Shown here: one piece after another, positions 16,998 to 25,295 of the stretch
Position numbering within the stretch: the stretch's first letter is position 1
How the letters are laid out: each line of letters begins with the position of its first letter
From: DB1 sp049323655
GTDB taxonomy: Bacteria > Desulfobacterota > Desulfobulbia > Desulfobulbales > SURF-16
NCBI GenBank assembly: GCA_049323655.1
Contig: JBMONO010000018.1
Coordinates: 1-64,000, forward strand
Length of the DNA stretch: 64,000 nt
Direction: 5' to 3'
Program-made: the position numbers and the translations under genes
The notes under the pieces: generated by a model
Seen by the model: only the letters and a program-made list of their open reading frames with translations
What the model was told of the DNA's origin: nothing
The model's database searches: none

Positions 16998-17678
16998 TCA
17001 GACTCCCCGGCTTTCGCCGGGCCAGAGGATCTTGTGCAGTTGGGCCTGCAGCCGCAGGGACAGGCCGTCAGCGAGCAGCCAGCTGGCCAGGGTGGCAAGC
17101 GACAGACGGTCCGCCACCGGTGAAAAGAGCAGTTTGGGGCGCTGTCGCAGTGTGCCTGGCTGGCGAAGATAGGGAAAGTGACGTCGGAGTTCGGCCACCG
17201 CCCAGTCGTAATCGGCGCGGGAGCTGACCACACATTTGACCTCATCGGCCGGAGTGAGCAGGCGGAAGTTATCCGGGAGGGTGGTGCCGGCCATGCCGCT
17301 TTCCGGGCATTTGAGGTCCATCACCTTCACCACCCCGGTCGGCACCTGGGTCAGGCTGATACTGCCGTTGGTTTCGAGGAGGACGAGACGCTGCCGGCGC
17401 AGCAGCGCCGCCAGCAACGGATAGACCCCGTCCTGTAACAGCGGTTCGCCGCCGGTGATCTGCACCAGGGCGGCGGGGTGGGTGTCGACAAAGGCGAGCA
17501 GTTCATCAAGGGTCTTTTCAAGACCGTCTTCCTCGTAGGTGTAACGGGCGTCGCAGTAAGAGCAGCGCAGGTTGCAGCCGGCCAGGCGGATGAAGGCGCA
17601 CGGGTAGCCGGCATAGGTTGATTCTCCCTGGATGGAGAAGAAGAGTTCGGAGACCCGCAGAAGGTCGGCGGCGGCCAT
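16998..17678 (-). CDS. queE: 7-carboxy-7-deazaguanine synthase
   Basis: A radical SAM enzyme of 226 aa that converts 6-carboxy-tetrahydropterin to 7-carboxy-7-deazaguanine in queuosine synthesis. The cluster motif is CNLRCSYCD (CX3CX2C), preceded by FFSIQGESTYAG, a QueE hallmark, and followed by the SAM-binding VQITGGEPLLQ. It begins 5 bases after the queD stop on the same strand, so the two are an operon. The other queuosine genes (queC, queF, tgt) are not in the window. Confidence 0.92.
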   Translation of the reverse strand: MAAADLLRVSELFFSIQGESTYAGYPCAFIRLAGCNLRCSYCDARYTYEEDGLEKTLDELLAFVDTHPAALVQITGGEPLLQDGVYPLLAALLRRQRLVLLETNGSISLTQVPTGVVKVMDLKCPESGMAGTTLPDNFRLLTPADEVKCVVSSRADYDWAVAELRRHFPYLRQPGTLRQRPKLLFSPVADRLSLATLASWLLADGLSLRLQAQLHKILWPGESRGV

Positions 17679-17683
17679 ATCGG

Positions 17684-18061
17684 TCAGCAGGCGCTTTCCC
17701 GGTAGATGACGCCGGTGCTCTCCGTCTCACCGACCATGACGGCATGGAGATGGTAGCGATCAGATCTCAGTTCGTTTTTGAGTTCGTTGAAGATGTGGGC
17801 AGCCAGATTTTCCGACGACGGGTTTTTTTCCCGGAAGGCGGGGTGCTCGTTGAGGTCCCGGTGGTCGAGATCATCCATCACCTTCTTCACCGCCGCTTTC
17901 ACTGTGCGGAAATCGATACCCATGCCCAGTTCATCGAGCCTTTCCGCCCGCACCGTCACCTCGACGTTCCAGTTGTGGCCGTGCGGTTTTTCGCAGTTGC
18001 CGGGATAGTTGCGCAGGTGGTGGCCTGCCGAAAAATGGGTTTTAATGAAGACATCGAACAT
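17684..18061 (-). CDS. queD: 6-carboxy-5,6,7,8-tetrahydropterin synthase
   Basis: A 125-aa Zn enzyme that makes 6-carboxytetrahydropterin from dihydroneopterin triphosphate. The Zn-binding His residues are in FSAGHHLRNY and KPHGHNW, the catalytic Cys in GNCEKPHG, and the DLDHRDLNEHP and PSSENLAAHIF segments are family-specific. It is upstream of and coupled to queE. The leader (18062-18100) contains a GCAGCC/GGCTGC hairpin, but I do not see a convincing preQ1 aptamer. Confidence 0.93.
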   Translation of the reverse strand: MFDVFIKTHFSAGHHLRNYPGNCEKPHGHNWNVEVTVRAERLDELGMGIDFRTVKAAVKKVMDDLDHRDLNEHPAFREKNPSSENLAAHIFNELKNELRSDRYHLHAVMVGETESTGVIYRESAC

Positions 18062-18220
18062 GGGAATTTTTCCTTGCGTGCGTGTTTTTTCAAAAGCAGC
18101 CGCTGGGCTGCAGGCTATTTAACGAGTTTACTCATCACCCAAAATATGCTATGCACTGTAAACGTAAAATCGCTTCAAGGCAAAGGTAAAAGAGTTTCTG
18201 TTTCGAGGAGAAAGAGTTCC

Positions 18221-19579
18221 ATGGCAAAAATAGCGCCTCTCCGAGGCCTTCGTTTCAACCCCGCCAAGATCCGTCGCATGGAGGATGTGGTGACGCCTCC
18301 TTACGATGTTATTGACGAGAAGTCGAAAATCGCTCTGCTGGCCAAGAATCCTTATAACATGATCCAGCTCGACCTGACCAAAAATGCCGGCGATGCCCTT
18401 GGCGCCGCCCGTTACGAGGCGGCGCGGGATCTCTTCCGCCGCTGGCAGGAAGAAGAGGTGCTGATTCGGGATCCCGAACCGACCATCTACCTCTATCAGA
18501 CTACCTATAGTCTGAGTAATGGCCGGACCTTCACCCGTAAGGGGTTGGTGGCGCTGGTCGGGCTGGCCGAGTTTGACGAGGGCATTGTCAAGCCCCATGA
18601 AAAAACCTTTCGCAGCGTCACCGATGACCGATTGCGGCTGATCGATACCTGCCAGGCCCAGTTCAGTCAGATCTTTTCCCTGTATTCCGATCCGACGGCC
18701 GAGATCATGACCGTTCTGGAAAAAGCCTGTCCACCAGCACCGCTGTCCCAGGTGGAGGATCAGGACGGCTGCCTGCATTCTCTCTGGGCGGTGACCGATC
18801 AGCAAGCCATCGACCGGGTGCGGCAGGCCTTTGCCGATCGGCCGCTTTATATTGCCGATGGTCACCATCGTTACACCACCGCCCTGCAATTGCGTGAACT
18901 GATGGTGAGTAGGGAGGGGAGGGTGGCGCCGGAAAGCCCGTATAATCACATCATGATGTATCTCTGTCCCATGGAGGATCCCGGCCTGTCGGTGCTGCCC
19001 ACCCACCGCCTGGTCGCCTATCCCGGTCGCATCACGGCGGATGAGCTGGTGGCGAAGATGGTCGATTCCTTTGAGATCGACGAGATCCGGGGCGGCATCC
19101 GTGAAAGCCTGATGGAGCAGGTGCTCGATCGCATGGATGAACGGCCCCAGGGCCGAACCGTTTTCGGGATGTATGAGCCGGTGGCGGACCGCTGTTTTCT
19201 CCTTACCCTCAAACCCGGCATTATGGAGCAGGTGGTGGGCGACACCATGCCCGCCGCCCTGCGGGAACTCGACGTGGTGGTGCTCTCCGAGCTGATTGTC
19301 GAACGCCTGCTCGGCCTTGATCATGAACGCTGCGACCGGGAGAACATCATCTCCTATTACAGCGATCCCGATACCGCGCTGGATACCGCGGTAAAGGAGG
19401 CGGCCGCCACCGACGAGCGCAGTCAGATCCTCTTTCTCATGAATCACACCCCGGTGGCCCAGGTAAAAAAGATCGCCGACGAGCGTCTTATCATGCCGCA
19501 CAAGTCAACCTATTTTTATCCGAAGATTCTCACCGGTCTGCTCATCAACAAAATTGTCGCGGCAGAATCCGTCGACTGA
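18221..19579 (+). CDS. DUF1015 family protein
   Basis: A 452-aa cytoplasmic protein of the DUF1015 family. The start at 18221 has GAGGAG 10 bases upstream and gives MAKIAPLRGLRFNPAKI. Typical blocks are VTPPYDVIDEKSK, GLVALVGLAEF, VKPHEKTF, the ADGHHRYTTAL motif and YLCPMEDPGLSVLPTHRLV. The family has no firmly established function in sulfate reducers; the GHHRY-type motif has led to a general HTH/kinase-like annotation elsewhere, which I do not adopt. The methyltransferase gene follows after 5 bases, implying an operon. Confidence 0.85.
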   Translation: MAKIAPLRGLRFNPAKIRRMEDVVTPPYDVIDEKSKIALLAKNPYNMIQLDLTKNAGDALGAARYEAARDLFRRWQEEEVLIRDPEPTIYLYQTTYSLSNGRTFTRKGLVALVGLAEFDEGIVKPHEKTFRSVTDDRLRLIDTCQAQFSQIFSLYSDPTAEIMTVLEKACPPAPLSQVEDQDGCLHSLWAVTDQQAIDRVRQAFADRPLYIADGHHRYTTALQLRELMVSREGRVAPESPYNHIMMYLCPMEDPGLSVLPTHRLVAYPGRITADELVAKMVDSFEIDEIRGGIRESLMEQVLDRMDERPQGRTVFGMYEPVADRCFLLTLKPGIMEQVVGDTMPAALRELDVVVLSELIVERLLGLDHERCDRENIISYYSDPDTALDTAVKEAAATDERSQILFLMNHTPVAQVKKIADERLIMPHKSTYFYPKILTGLLINKIVAAESVD

Positions 19580-19584
19580 TCGGC

Positions 19585-20313
19585 ATGGCGCGACGGATCA
19601 CGGCGGACACTCTGTTTGACGGTCGTCTCCATTGTCTGCAGCACAAGGACGGCTACCGCTTTTCCGTCGATGCCGTGCTGCTTGCCCACTTTATCACCCC
19701 GGCGCCCGGGGCGGTTATTCTCGATCTCGGAGCCGGCTGCGGGGTGGTGTCACTCATTCTCTGTTACCGGCACCCGGGGGTGCGGGTTACCGCCCTGGAA
19801 CTGCAAGCCGGCCTTGTTGAGCTGATCCGCCGCAATGTCGAAGTGAACGGCCTGGCGGACCGGCTGGCGCCGCTGGAGGGAGATATGCGAACAATCCAGC
19901 GCTTGATCGCCCCGGAAGGCTGTGACTGGGTGGTGGTTAATCCGCCCTATGGTCGGCCGGCCGCCGGCCGCGTTAATGATTCGGAAGAGAGCGCCGTGGC
20001 CCGCCATGAACTGCGGACGAGCCTGGCCGAGGTCGTGGCCGCCATTGCCCATGCCCTGAAAAACCGCGGCCGCGCCGCCCTGGTCTATCCGGCGGCCCGC
20101 CTCGCCGCTCTGCTGGCGGCCCTGAAAGAGGCGCGTCTTGAACCGAAGCGGCTCCGCATCGTCTACAGCTATCCGGGCGGCGAGGGCAGGCTTGCCCTGG
20201 TCGAGGTGGTAAAGAACGGCGGCGAGGAGCTGACCGTGTTGCCGCCGTTCTTTGTCTACGAGAAACCCGGCGGCGCTTACAGTGATGAGATGGCGAGCCT
20301 CTATGCGCCGTGA
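19585..20313 (+). CDS. TrmN6-like tRNA1(Val) A37 N6-methyltransferase family protein
   Basis: A 242-aa class I methyltransferase. The N-terminal ETLFDG-like DTLFDGRLHCLQHKDGYRFS with SVDAVLLAHF is characteristic of the YfiC/TrmN6 family. SAM motif I is ILDLGAGCGVVSLIL and the catalytic N6-adenine motif is VVNPPYGRP. Family members methylate A37 of tRNA1(Val); the exact substrate here is inferred. It is 5 bases downstream of the DUF1015 gene. Confidence 0.85.
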   Translation: MARRITADTLFDGRLHCLQHKDGYRFSVDAVLLAHFITPAPGAVILDLGAGCGVVSLILCYRHPGVRVTALELQAGLVELIRRNVEVNGLADRLAPLEGDMRTIQRLIAPEGCDWVVVNPPYGRPAAGRVNDSEESAVARHELRTSLAEVVAAIAHALKNRGRAALVYPAARLAALLAALKEARLEPKRLRIVYSYPGGEGRLALVEVVKNGGEELTVLPPFFVYEKPGGAYSDEMASLYAP

Positions 20314-20494
20314 ATCCCCTTGCCTGAAACGTTTTATCCGCACGCACTCTGGTAACCTCCAGTAATTCTCGCAACCGCCAATACCGACAGCCCCGCATGG
20401 CCCGACGCTCCGGGTGGGGGTACCCTATCGTTTTTTTTCATCTTGACTCCTGACTGCGGGCTGGGTAGAAAAAGAGAGAATAGGTGGACGAAGC

Positions 20495-20710
20495 ATGCTG
20501 TCCTGGTTGTTTCGGGGGCCAGGGCAGGCGGATCCTTGCAAGGGCCGCGACGTCCGGCCATGTTTGCCGGGCGCGGCCGTGGTTATTATTGGCATGGCGG
20601 GGTGGTTGATGATGCATCCAGTTGAAAATCGCGTTGCGTATCGGGTTCGGGTTGCGCCGGCGTCAGTCGATGGCTGGCGGCGCGCCAGCGGCGAGGAAGT
20701 GTCGTCATGA
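20495..20710 (+). CDS. Possible small membrane protein coupled to the downstream kinase
   Basis: A 71-codon frame from ATG 20495, preceded by AGGTGG, with one hydrophobic segment (GAAVVIIGMAGWLMMHP). Its TGA stop overlaps the ATG of the sensor kinase (ATGA, 20707-20710), which suggests translational coupling. No homologue is recognised and the remainder is Arg-rich, so it could be a chance frame. Upstream, 20314-20494 holds no gene; a weak hairpin before a T-run near 20413-20438 may end the trmN6-like transcript. Confidence 0.35.
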   Translation: MLSWLFRGPGQADPCKGRDVRPCLPGAAVVIIGMAGWLMMHPVENRVAYRVRVAPASVDGWRRASGEEVSS

Positions 20711-23265
20711 GCCCGCGGTTCGCCCAGCAGCCACGGCGCGGCTTCGTCGGCGCACCCATCACCGCTGGTGGCATCCTCGGCGTTGTGCTTCTTTATGCTT
20801 CCCTCGCCACCTTGTGGATTCTTTTTTCCGACCGGCTTCTCGGTCTACTGGTGAGCGATCATGATACCCTGCTGGCCCTTTCCATCCTCAAGGGTTTTTT
20901 GTACGTCATCGTCACTTCTCTCCTGCTCTTCTTGTTGCTGCGCCGGATGCTTGTTTCCTCCACCCATTGTCGTCAGGATATGGACGGTGGACATCCCGGT
21001 CTTGTCGCTTGGCCGCGCTGGAGTCTTTACCTTGTTGCCATCGTTCTCTGTGTGATTATGGCGTTCGTGCGGCAGGAGCTGGCCGTTTCGCTGGCCAACC
21101 GCCCCCTGCTGATCATGATGGTGCTGCCCATCATCATTGCCGCCGCCCTGGGAGGTTTCGGACCCGGACTGATCGCCACCGTGCTGGTGGCCGGCGCCGC
21201 CGCCTGGTTCATTCCGCCGGATGGCAGTTTCGCCATGGCCGAAATACATGATATCGTCCAGTGGGCCATTCTGCTTTGTGACGGTCTGTTGATCGTGCTG
21301 GTCAGCGCAATCATGCACCATTCGCGGCAACTGGAGTTGGAGCGCTGGCGGGAGTTGCTGACGGCCCAGGAATCGCTGCGCAAAAGCGAGGAAGGGTATC
21401 GACGACTGCACGAGAGTATGATGGATTGCTTTGTTCAGACCTCCATGACCGGCGAGATACTCTTTGTCAACAATGCCTTTCTGGAGATGCTCGGCTATGG
21501 GGAAGAGGAACTCCGCGGCAAGCGTTTTCAGGAACTGACCCCGGCAAAGTGGCATGTTCTGGAGGAGAAAATCATTGCCGCCGAGATTCTGCCGCGGGGG
21601 TATTCCGATGTCTACGAAAAAGAGTATATCAAAAAGGACGGCACCGTCTTTCCCGTGGAAATTCGTTCCTTCCTTTTGCGTAATGGCGCGGGGCAGCCTG
21701 AGGGCATGTGGGCGATTGTCCGTGATATCACCACCCGCAAGCGGGCCGACGAGGAACGGGAACGGCTGCTGGCCGCCATCGAACAGGCCGGTGAAATGAT
21801 CATGATTACCGATCCGGCCGGCACGATCTGCTATGTCAATCCGGCATTTGCAAGGGTAACCGGCTACAGTCGGGAGGAGACCATCGGCAAAACGCCGCGC
21901 ATTCTCAAAAGCGGCGAGCAGGATGACCAGCACTACCGGACGTTGTGGGCAACCATCACCAGTGGTTCGAGCTGGGAAGGGCGCATGGTGAACAGGCGCA
22001 AGGACGGCACCTTGTATACCGAAGAGGCAACGATCTCGCCGGTATTTGACCAAACAGGACGGATCGTCAACTATGTGTCGGTCAAGCGGGATATCACCGA
22101 GCATCTGGAGCTGACGGCACGTTTTCAGCAGGCGCAAAAGATGGAGGCGGTGGGGAGACTGGCTGGCGGCGTGGCCCATGATTACAATAACATGCTCAGT
22201 GTCATCCTGGGCTATACGGAGCTTGCCTTGGACAGGACGGAACCGTCGAGTCCCCTGCACGCCGATCTGCAGGAGATTCTGCAGGCTGCCAAACGATCCG
22301 CGGACATCACCAGGCAATTGCTGGCTTTTGCCCGCAAACAGAAGGCGGCTCCCATGGTGCTCGACCTCAATGACGCTGTCCAGCGCATGTTGAAGATGCT
22401 GCGCCGTCTGATCGGTGAGGACATTACCCTGATCTGGCAGCCTGCGGCATCGGTATGGCCGGTGCGGATCGATCCGGCGCAGCTTGATCAGATTCTCGCC
22501 AATCTCTGCGTCAATGCCCGGGATGCCATCGCCGGTGTCGGCACCGTCACCATCGAGACCGAGAACAGGACCATTGACGAGGCGTTTTGCGTCCAGCATC
22601 CTGATTTCGTTGCCGGTGAATTCGTCCTGCTTGCGGTCAGTGACGACGGCTGCGGCATGGACAGGGAGATCCTCGCCCATCTGTTCGAACCCTTTTTCAC
22701 CACCAAGGGAATCGGGAAGGGGACCGGCCTTGGCTTGTCGACAATCTACGGTATTGTCAGACAAAGCGGCGGCTTTATCGATGTATATAGCGAACCCGGC
22801 TGCGGGACGACCTTCAGGGTGTATCTGCCGCGCCAGGAAGAAAATGCCAGAATGATTGAGGCGGTCAAGGGCGAGCTCCCTCCTCCTGCCCGGGGAGAAA
22901 CGGTACTGTTGGTGGAAGATGAGGCCGCCATCCTGAACCTTGGCCGGACATTGCTGGAAAGGCTCGGCTACATCGTGTTGAGCGCCGCCACGCCGCAGGA
23001 GGCAATCCGTCTGGCACAGGAACAGGTCGGCGCCATTGATCTACTGATCACCGATGTCATCATGCCGGAGATGAACGGCCGGGATCTGGCCGACCAACTC
23101 CGCATGTTTTGTCCGGGGCTCAGAACCCTGTTCATGTCCGGTTATACGGCTAATGTCATCGCCCAGCAGGGCGGCCTGGAGGGGGACGTGCATTATCTGC
23201 AGAAACCGTTTACCATGCATGACTTGGCCGTCCAGGCGCGGAAGACCCTGAATGGGGAGTGGTGA
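20707..23265 (+). CDS. PAS-containing hybrid sensor histidine kinase/response regulator
   Basis: A membrane sensor of 852 aa. Several hydrophobic helices in residues ~18-200 include a DUF4118/KdpD-like block (PLLIMMVLPIIIAAALGGFG). PAS domains follow at ~220-345 and ~350-460, then HisKA with the H-box GGVAHDYNNMLSVILGYTEL, a HATPase with N-box NLCVNARDAI and G-box GKGTGLGLS, and a C-terminal receiver with phospho-acceptor Asp in LLITDVIMPEMNG. No DNA-binding output is attached, so signal flow probably goes to a separate regulator or phosphotransfer protein. Its end overlaps the region just before gluQ; no cognate regulator is adjacent. Confidence 0.9.
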   Translation: MSPRFAQQPRRGFVGAPITAGGILGVVLLYASLATLWILFSDRLLGLLVSDHDTLLALSILKGFLYVIVTSLLLFLLLRRMLVSSTHCRQDMDGGHPGLVAWPRWSLYLVAIVLCVIMAFVRQELAVSLANRPLLIMMVLPIIIAAALGGFGPGLIATVLVAGAAAWFIPPDGSFAMAEIHDIVQWAILLCDGLLIVLVSAIMHHSRQLELERWRELLTAQESLRKSEEGYRRLHESMMDCFVQTSMTGEILFVNNAFLEMLGYGEEELRGKRFQELTPAKWHVLEEKIIAAEILPRGYSDVYEKEYIKKDGTVFPVEIRSFLLRNGAGQPEGMWAIVRDITTRKRADEERERLLAAIEQAGEMIMITDPAGTICYVNPAFARVTGYSREETIGKTPRILKSGEQDDQHYRTLWATITSGSSWEGRMVNRRKDGTLYTEEATISPVFDQTGRIVNYVSVKRDITEHLELTARFQQAQKMEAVGRLAGGVAHDYNNMLSVILGYTELALDRTEPSSPLHADLQEILQAAKRSADITRQLLAFARKQKAAPMVLDLNDAVQRMLKMLRRLIGEDITLIWQPAASVWPVRIDPAQLDQILANLCVNARDAIAGVGTVTIETENRTIDEAFCVQHPDFVAGEFVLLAVSDDGCGMDREILAHLFEPFFTTKGIGKGTGLGLSTIYGIVRQSGGFIDVYSEPGCGTTFRVYLPRQEENARMIEAVKGELPPPARGETVLLVEDEAAILNLGRTLLERLGYIVLSAATPQEAIRLAQEQVGAIDLLITDVIMPEMNGRDLADQLRMFCPGLRTLFMSGYTANVIAQQGGLEGDVHYLQKPFTMHDLAVQARKTLNGEW

Positions 23266-23269
23266 CCTC

Positions 23270-24190
23270 ATGACTGTCCGATCCCGCATAGCGCCGACGC
23301 CGAGCGGTTTTCTCCACCTCGGCAATGCGGTCAACTTTCTCCTGACATGGCTGCTGGTGCGCCGGGCCGGAGGCCGGCTTAAACTGCGGATTGACGACGC
23401 TGACTGCGCGCGAAGCCACCCGGCCTTTGTCGAGGATATCTTCCGTCAGTTGGAGTGGCTCGGGCTTGACTGGGACGAGGGGCCGGCCGGCCCGGCTGAT
23501 TTTTTCGGCAGTCACTCGCAGCTCCTGCGGCGTGACCGCTACCAGGAGCTGCTTAACGAGCTGCGCGGGCGGGGGGAGCTCTTCGCCTGCCGCTGCTCAC
23601 GCAAAGAGATCAGGGCGGCGTCGCCATCGGGCCTTTATCCCGGCACCTGTCGGGGCAACGGCCGGTCGGGCGGCGGTCATGCCATCCGGGTGTATGTGCC
23701 GGAAGGAACCCTGGTGCCGGTCAATGGGGCGGTGGTGCCGCTTTGTCGCGAGATGGGGGATTTTGTTCTCTGGCGCCGCGACGATCTGCCCGCCTACCAG
23801 CTGGCCAGCCTGGCCGATGATCTGGCCGACGGCATCACCCTCATCGTCCGCGGGGCGGATCTACGCGTCTCCACCGCGGCTCAGCTCTTTCTCGCCAAGG
23901 TGCTCGGCCGCCGCGATTTTCTCGCCGCCACCTTTTATCACCACCCGTTGCTGACCGGCCCAAACGGCGTCAAACTCTCCAAATCCGATAATGCCCTTTC
24001 CCTGGCGGCCATGCGGAACCAGGGGGCGCAACCTTGCGATGTGTACCGGGCCGCGGCGAGAACCCTCGGTCTCAAGGCAGAGCAGGTGCGGAATCTGGCC
24101 GAGCTGCTCGATCTGTTTTGCGCCTCTGCCCATGCAGCGGACCAGGATGCCGCCTGGCAGGCCTTCGGCTGCGAACGATCCTCCTGCTAG
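23270..24190 (+). CDS. gluQ: Glutamyl-Q tRNA(Asp) synthetase
   Basis: A 306-aa truncated GluRS paralogue that glutamylates queuosine at position 34 of tRNA(Asp). The start at 23270 follows GGGGAG at a good distance; an ATG at 23252 lies inside the kinase gene. The class I HIGH equivalent is SGFLHLGN, the KMSKS equivalent is KLSKS, and Cys-x-Cys (ACRCSRKE) plus YPGTC form the Zn site. The anticodon-binding domain is absent, as expected for GluQ. It fits functionally with queD/queE 5 kb away. Confidence 0.9.
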   Translation: MTVRSRIAPTPSGFLHLGNAVNFLLTWLLVRRAGGRLKLRIDDADCARSHPAFVEDIFRQLEWLGLDWDEGPAGPADFFGSHSQLLRRDRYQELLNELRGRGELFACRCSRKEIRAASPSGLYPGTCRGNGRSGGGHAIRVYVPEGTLVPVNGAVVPLCREMGDFVLWRRDDLPAYQLASLADDLADGITLIVRGADLRVSTAAQLFLAKVLGRRDFLAATFYHHPLLTGPNGVKLSKSDNALSLAAMRNQGAQPCDVYRAAARTLGLKAEQVRNLAELLDLFCASAHAADQDAAWQAFGCERSSC

Positions 24191-25293
24191 ATTCGTGCGC
24201 ACCGCAGCTGGGGCCAGACCATGGTTTCCCACCAGTCTTTGCTGTCGTCACAGCTGTTTAATGTCATGATGGCGCCGTTGATCACCGCGTGCAGCGGGTC
24301 GGCGGCGATCGTCACCGGCATACCGGTCCTGGCGGCGATGAGTCGGTCCATGCCGGCAATGCAGGCGCCACCGCCGGTCAGGGAGATTCCTGAGTCCCGT
24401 ATTTCTTCGTACATTTTTGGCGGCAGCCTTTTCAGACTGGATCCAATCCTGTTGATGATCTTCTCAATAACCGGTCGCAGCGCATCCGCAATTTCCTTTT
24501 TGTGGACGCAACATTCGACCCTGTGCCGTTTTATGATATCGATGCCGGGAAGCAACACGGTCATGTCGCTGGCCTCGTGGTCTTCAGTCATTGCCGCAGG
24601 GACTGATGTCAGCTGCTCAACCTCGCGGTCGCCGATCTGCATTTTATGCTTTGTCATGACCGCGGAACGCACGGTCCGTTGCAGATCGCTGCATGCGATC
24701 CGGACAGAGGCGCAATGGCGTATCCGGCCATCGCGAAACACCGCCATGTCGGTGACGCCATCGCCGATGTCGATGAGCAGACGGGCCTGGGGGGCGGTGA
24801 TGTCGATGCCTGCGCCGATCGCCGCGGCCCAGACCTCCGGCATGATGGCCACCTGCGCCGCCCCGGCATTGATGATCGCCTGGCGGAGGAGATTTCGTTC
24901 AATCTCGGTGGCGTCCGTCGGTGCGCTGGCCAGGGAAACGGGGGATGCGAAAAACCGGCCTGATTTTCTGACCAGCGGTTTCAAAAGGGCCACGGCAGTG
25001 CGGAGATCAACAATGACGCCGCCGCGTAAAGGCCGGGAGGCCAGACGGGCGTTGATGTGCTGGAGATATTCGTCGCCGGTCGCACCTGAGGTGCCGGCGG
25101 CAAGGTTTATCGCGGAAGGCGTTTCCGTGACCTCGCCATGCCGGGAGGCGTAGATGCGGGTGTAGGCGGTGCCGAGATCCACGGCGATGCGTGGTCGTCG
25201 CAGACTCGGCAGGAGGCGGGGAAGGATATGTTTCATGGCCGTTTGTCTTGCTGCCGGATGGTTGCGATTTTTCATGATCTGCGGGGCAGGCAC
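24187..25293 (-). CDS. Divergent MreB/actin-fold ATPase
   Basis: A 368-aa member of the actin/Hsp70/MreB superfamily. Phosphate 1 is IAVDLGTAYTRIY (~36-48), phosphate 2 is LLIDIGDGVTDMAVF (~172-186, with D where MreB usually has G in DIGGG), E153 in PEVWAAAIGAG matches the catalytic acid region, and the adenosine loop is SLTGGGACIAGMDRL. No mreC/mreD is nearby. The GTG at 25293 is preceded by AGGGG and lies 2 bases beyond the YcaO stop, implying coupling; ATGs at 25275 and 25236 are alternatives. The 3' end overlaps gluQ by 4 bases tail to tail. A paralogue of MreB with a non-shape role is likely but unproven. Confidence 0.8.
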   Translation of the reverse strand: MPAPQIMKNRNHPAARQTAMKHILPRLLPSLRRPRIAVDLGTAYTRIYASRHGEVTETPSAINLAAGTSGATGDEYLQHINARLASRPLRGGVIVDLRTAVALLKPLVRKSGRFFASPVSLASAPTDATEIERNLLRQAIINAGAAQVAIMPEVWAAAIGAGIDITAPQARLLIDIGDGVTDMAVFRDGRIRHCASVRIACSDLQRTVRSAVMTKHKMQIGDREVEQLTSVPAAMTEDHEASDMTVLLPGIDIIKRHRVECCVHKKEIADALRPVIEKIINRIGSSLKRLPPKMYEEIRDSGISLTGGGACIAGMDRLIAARTGMPVTIAADPLHAVINGAIMTLNSCDDSKDWWETMVWPQLRCARI

Positions 25294-25295
25294 AA

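Noticed and set aside
18062..18160. preQ1 riboswitch upstream of queD
   Set aside because: There is a short GC hairpin and an A-rich stretch, but the expected loop and tail words of preQ1 aptamers are not present.
20380..20440. Possible riboswitch or terminator after the TrmN6-like gene
   Set aside because: GGGT/ACCC pairing before a T-run is weak, and no known aptamer consensus is matched.
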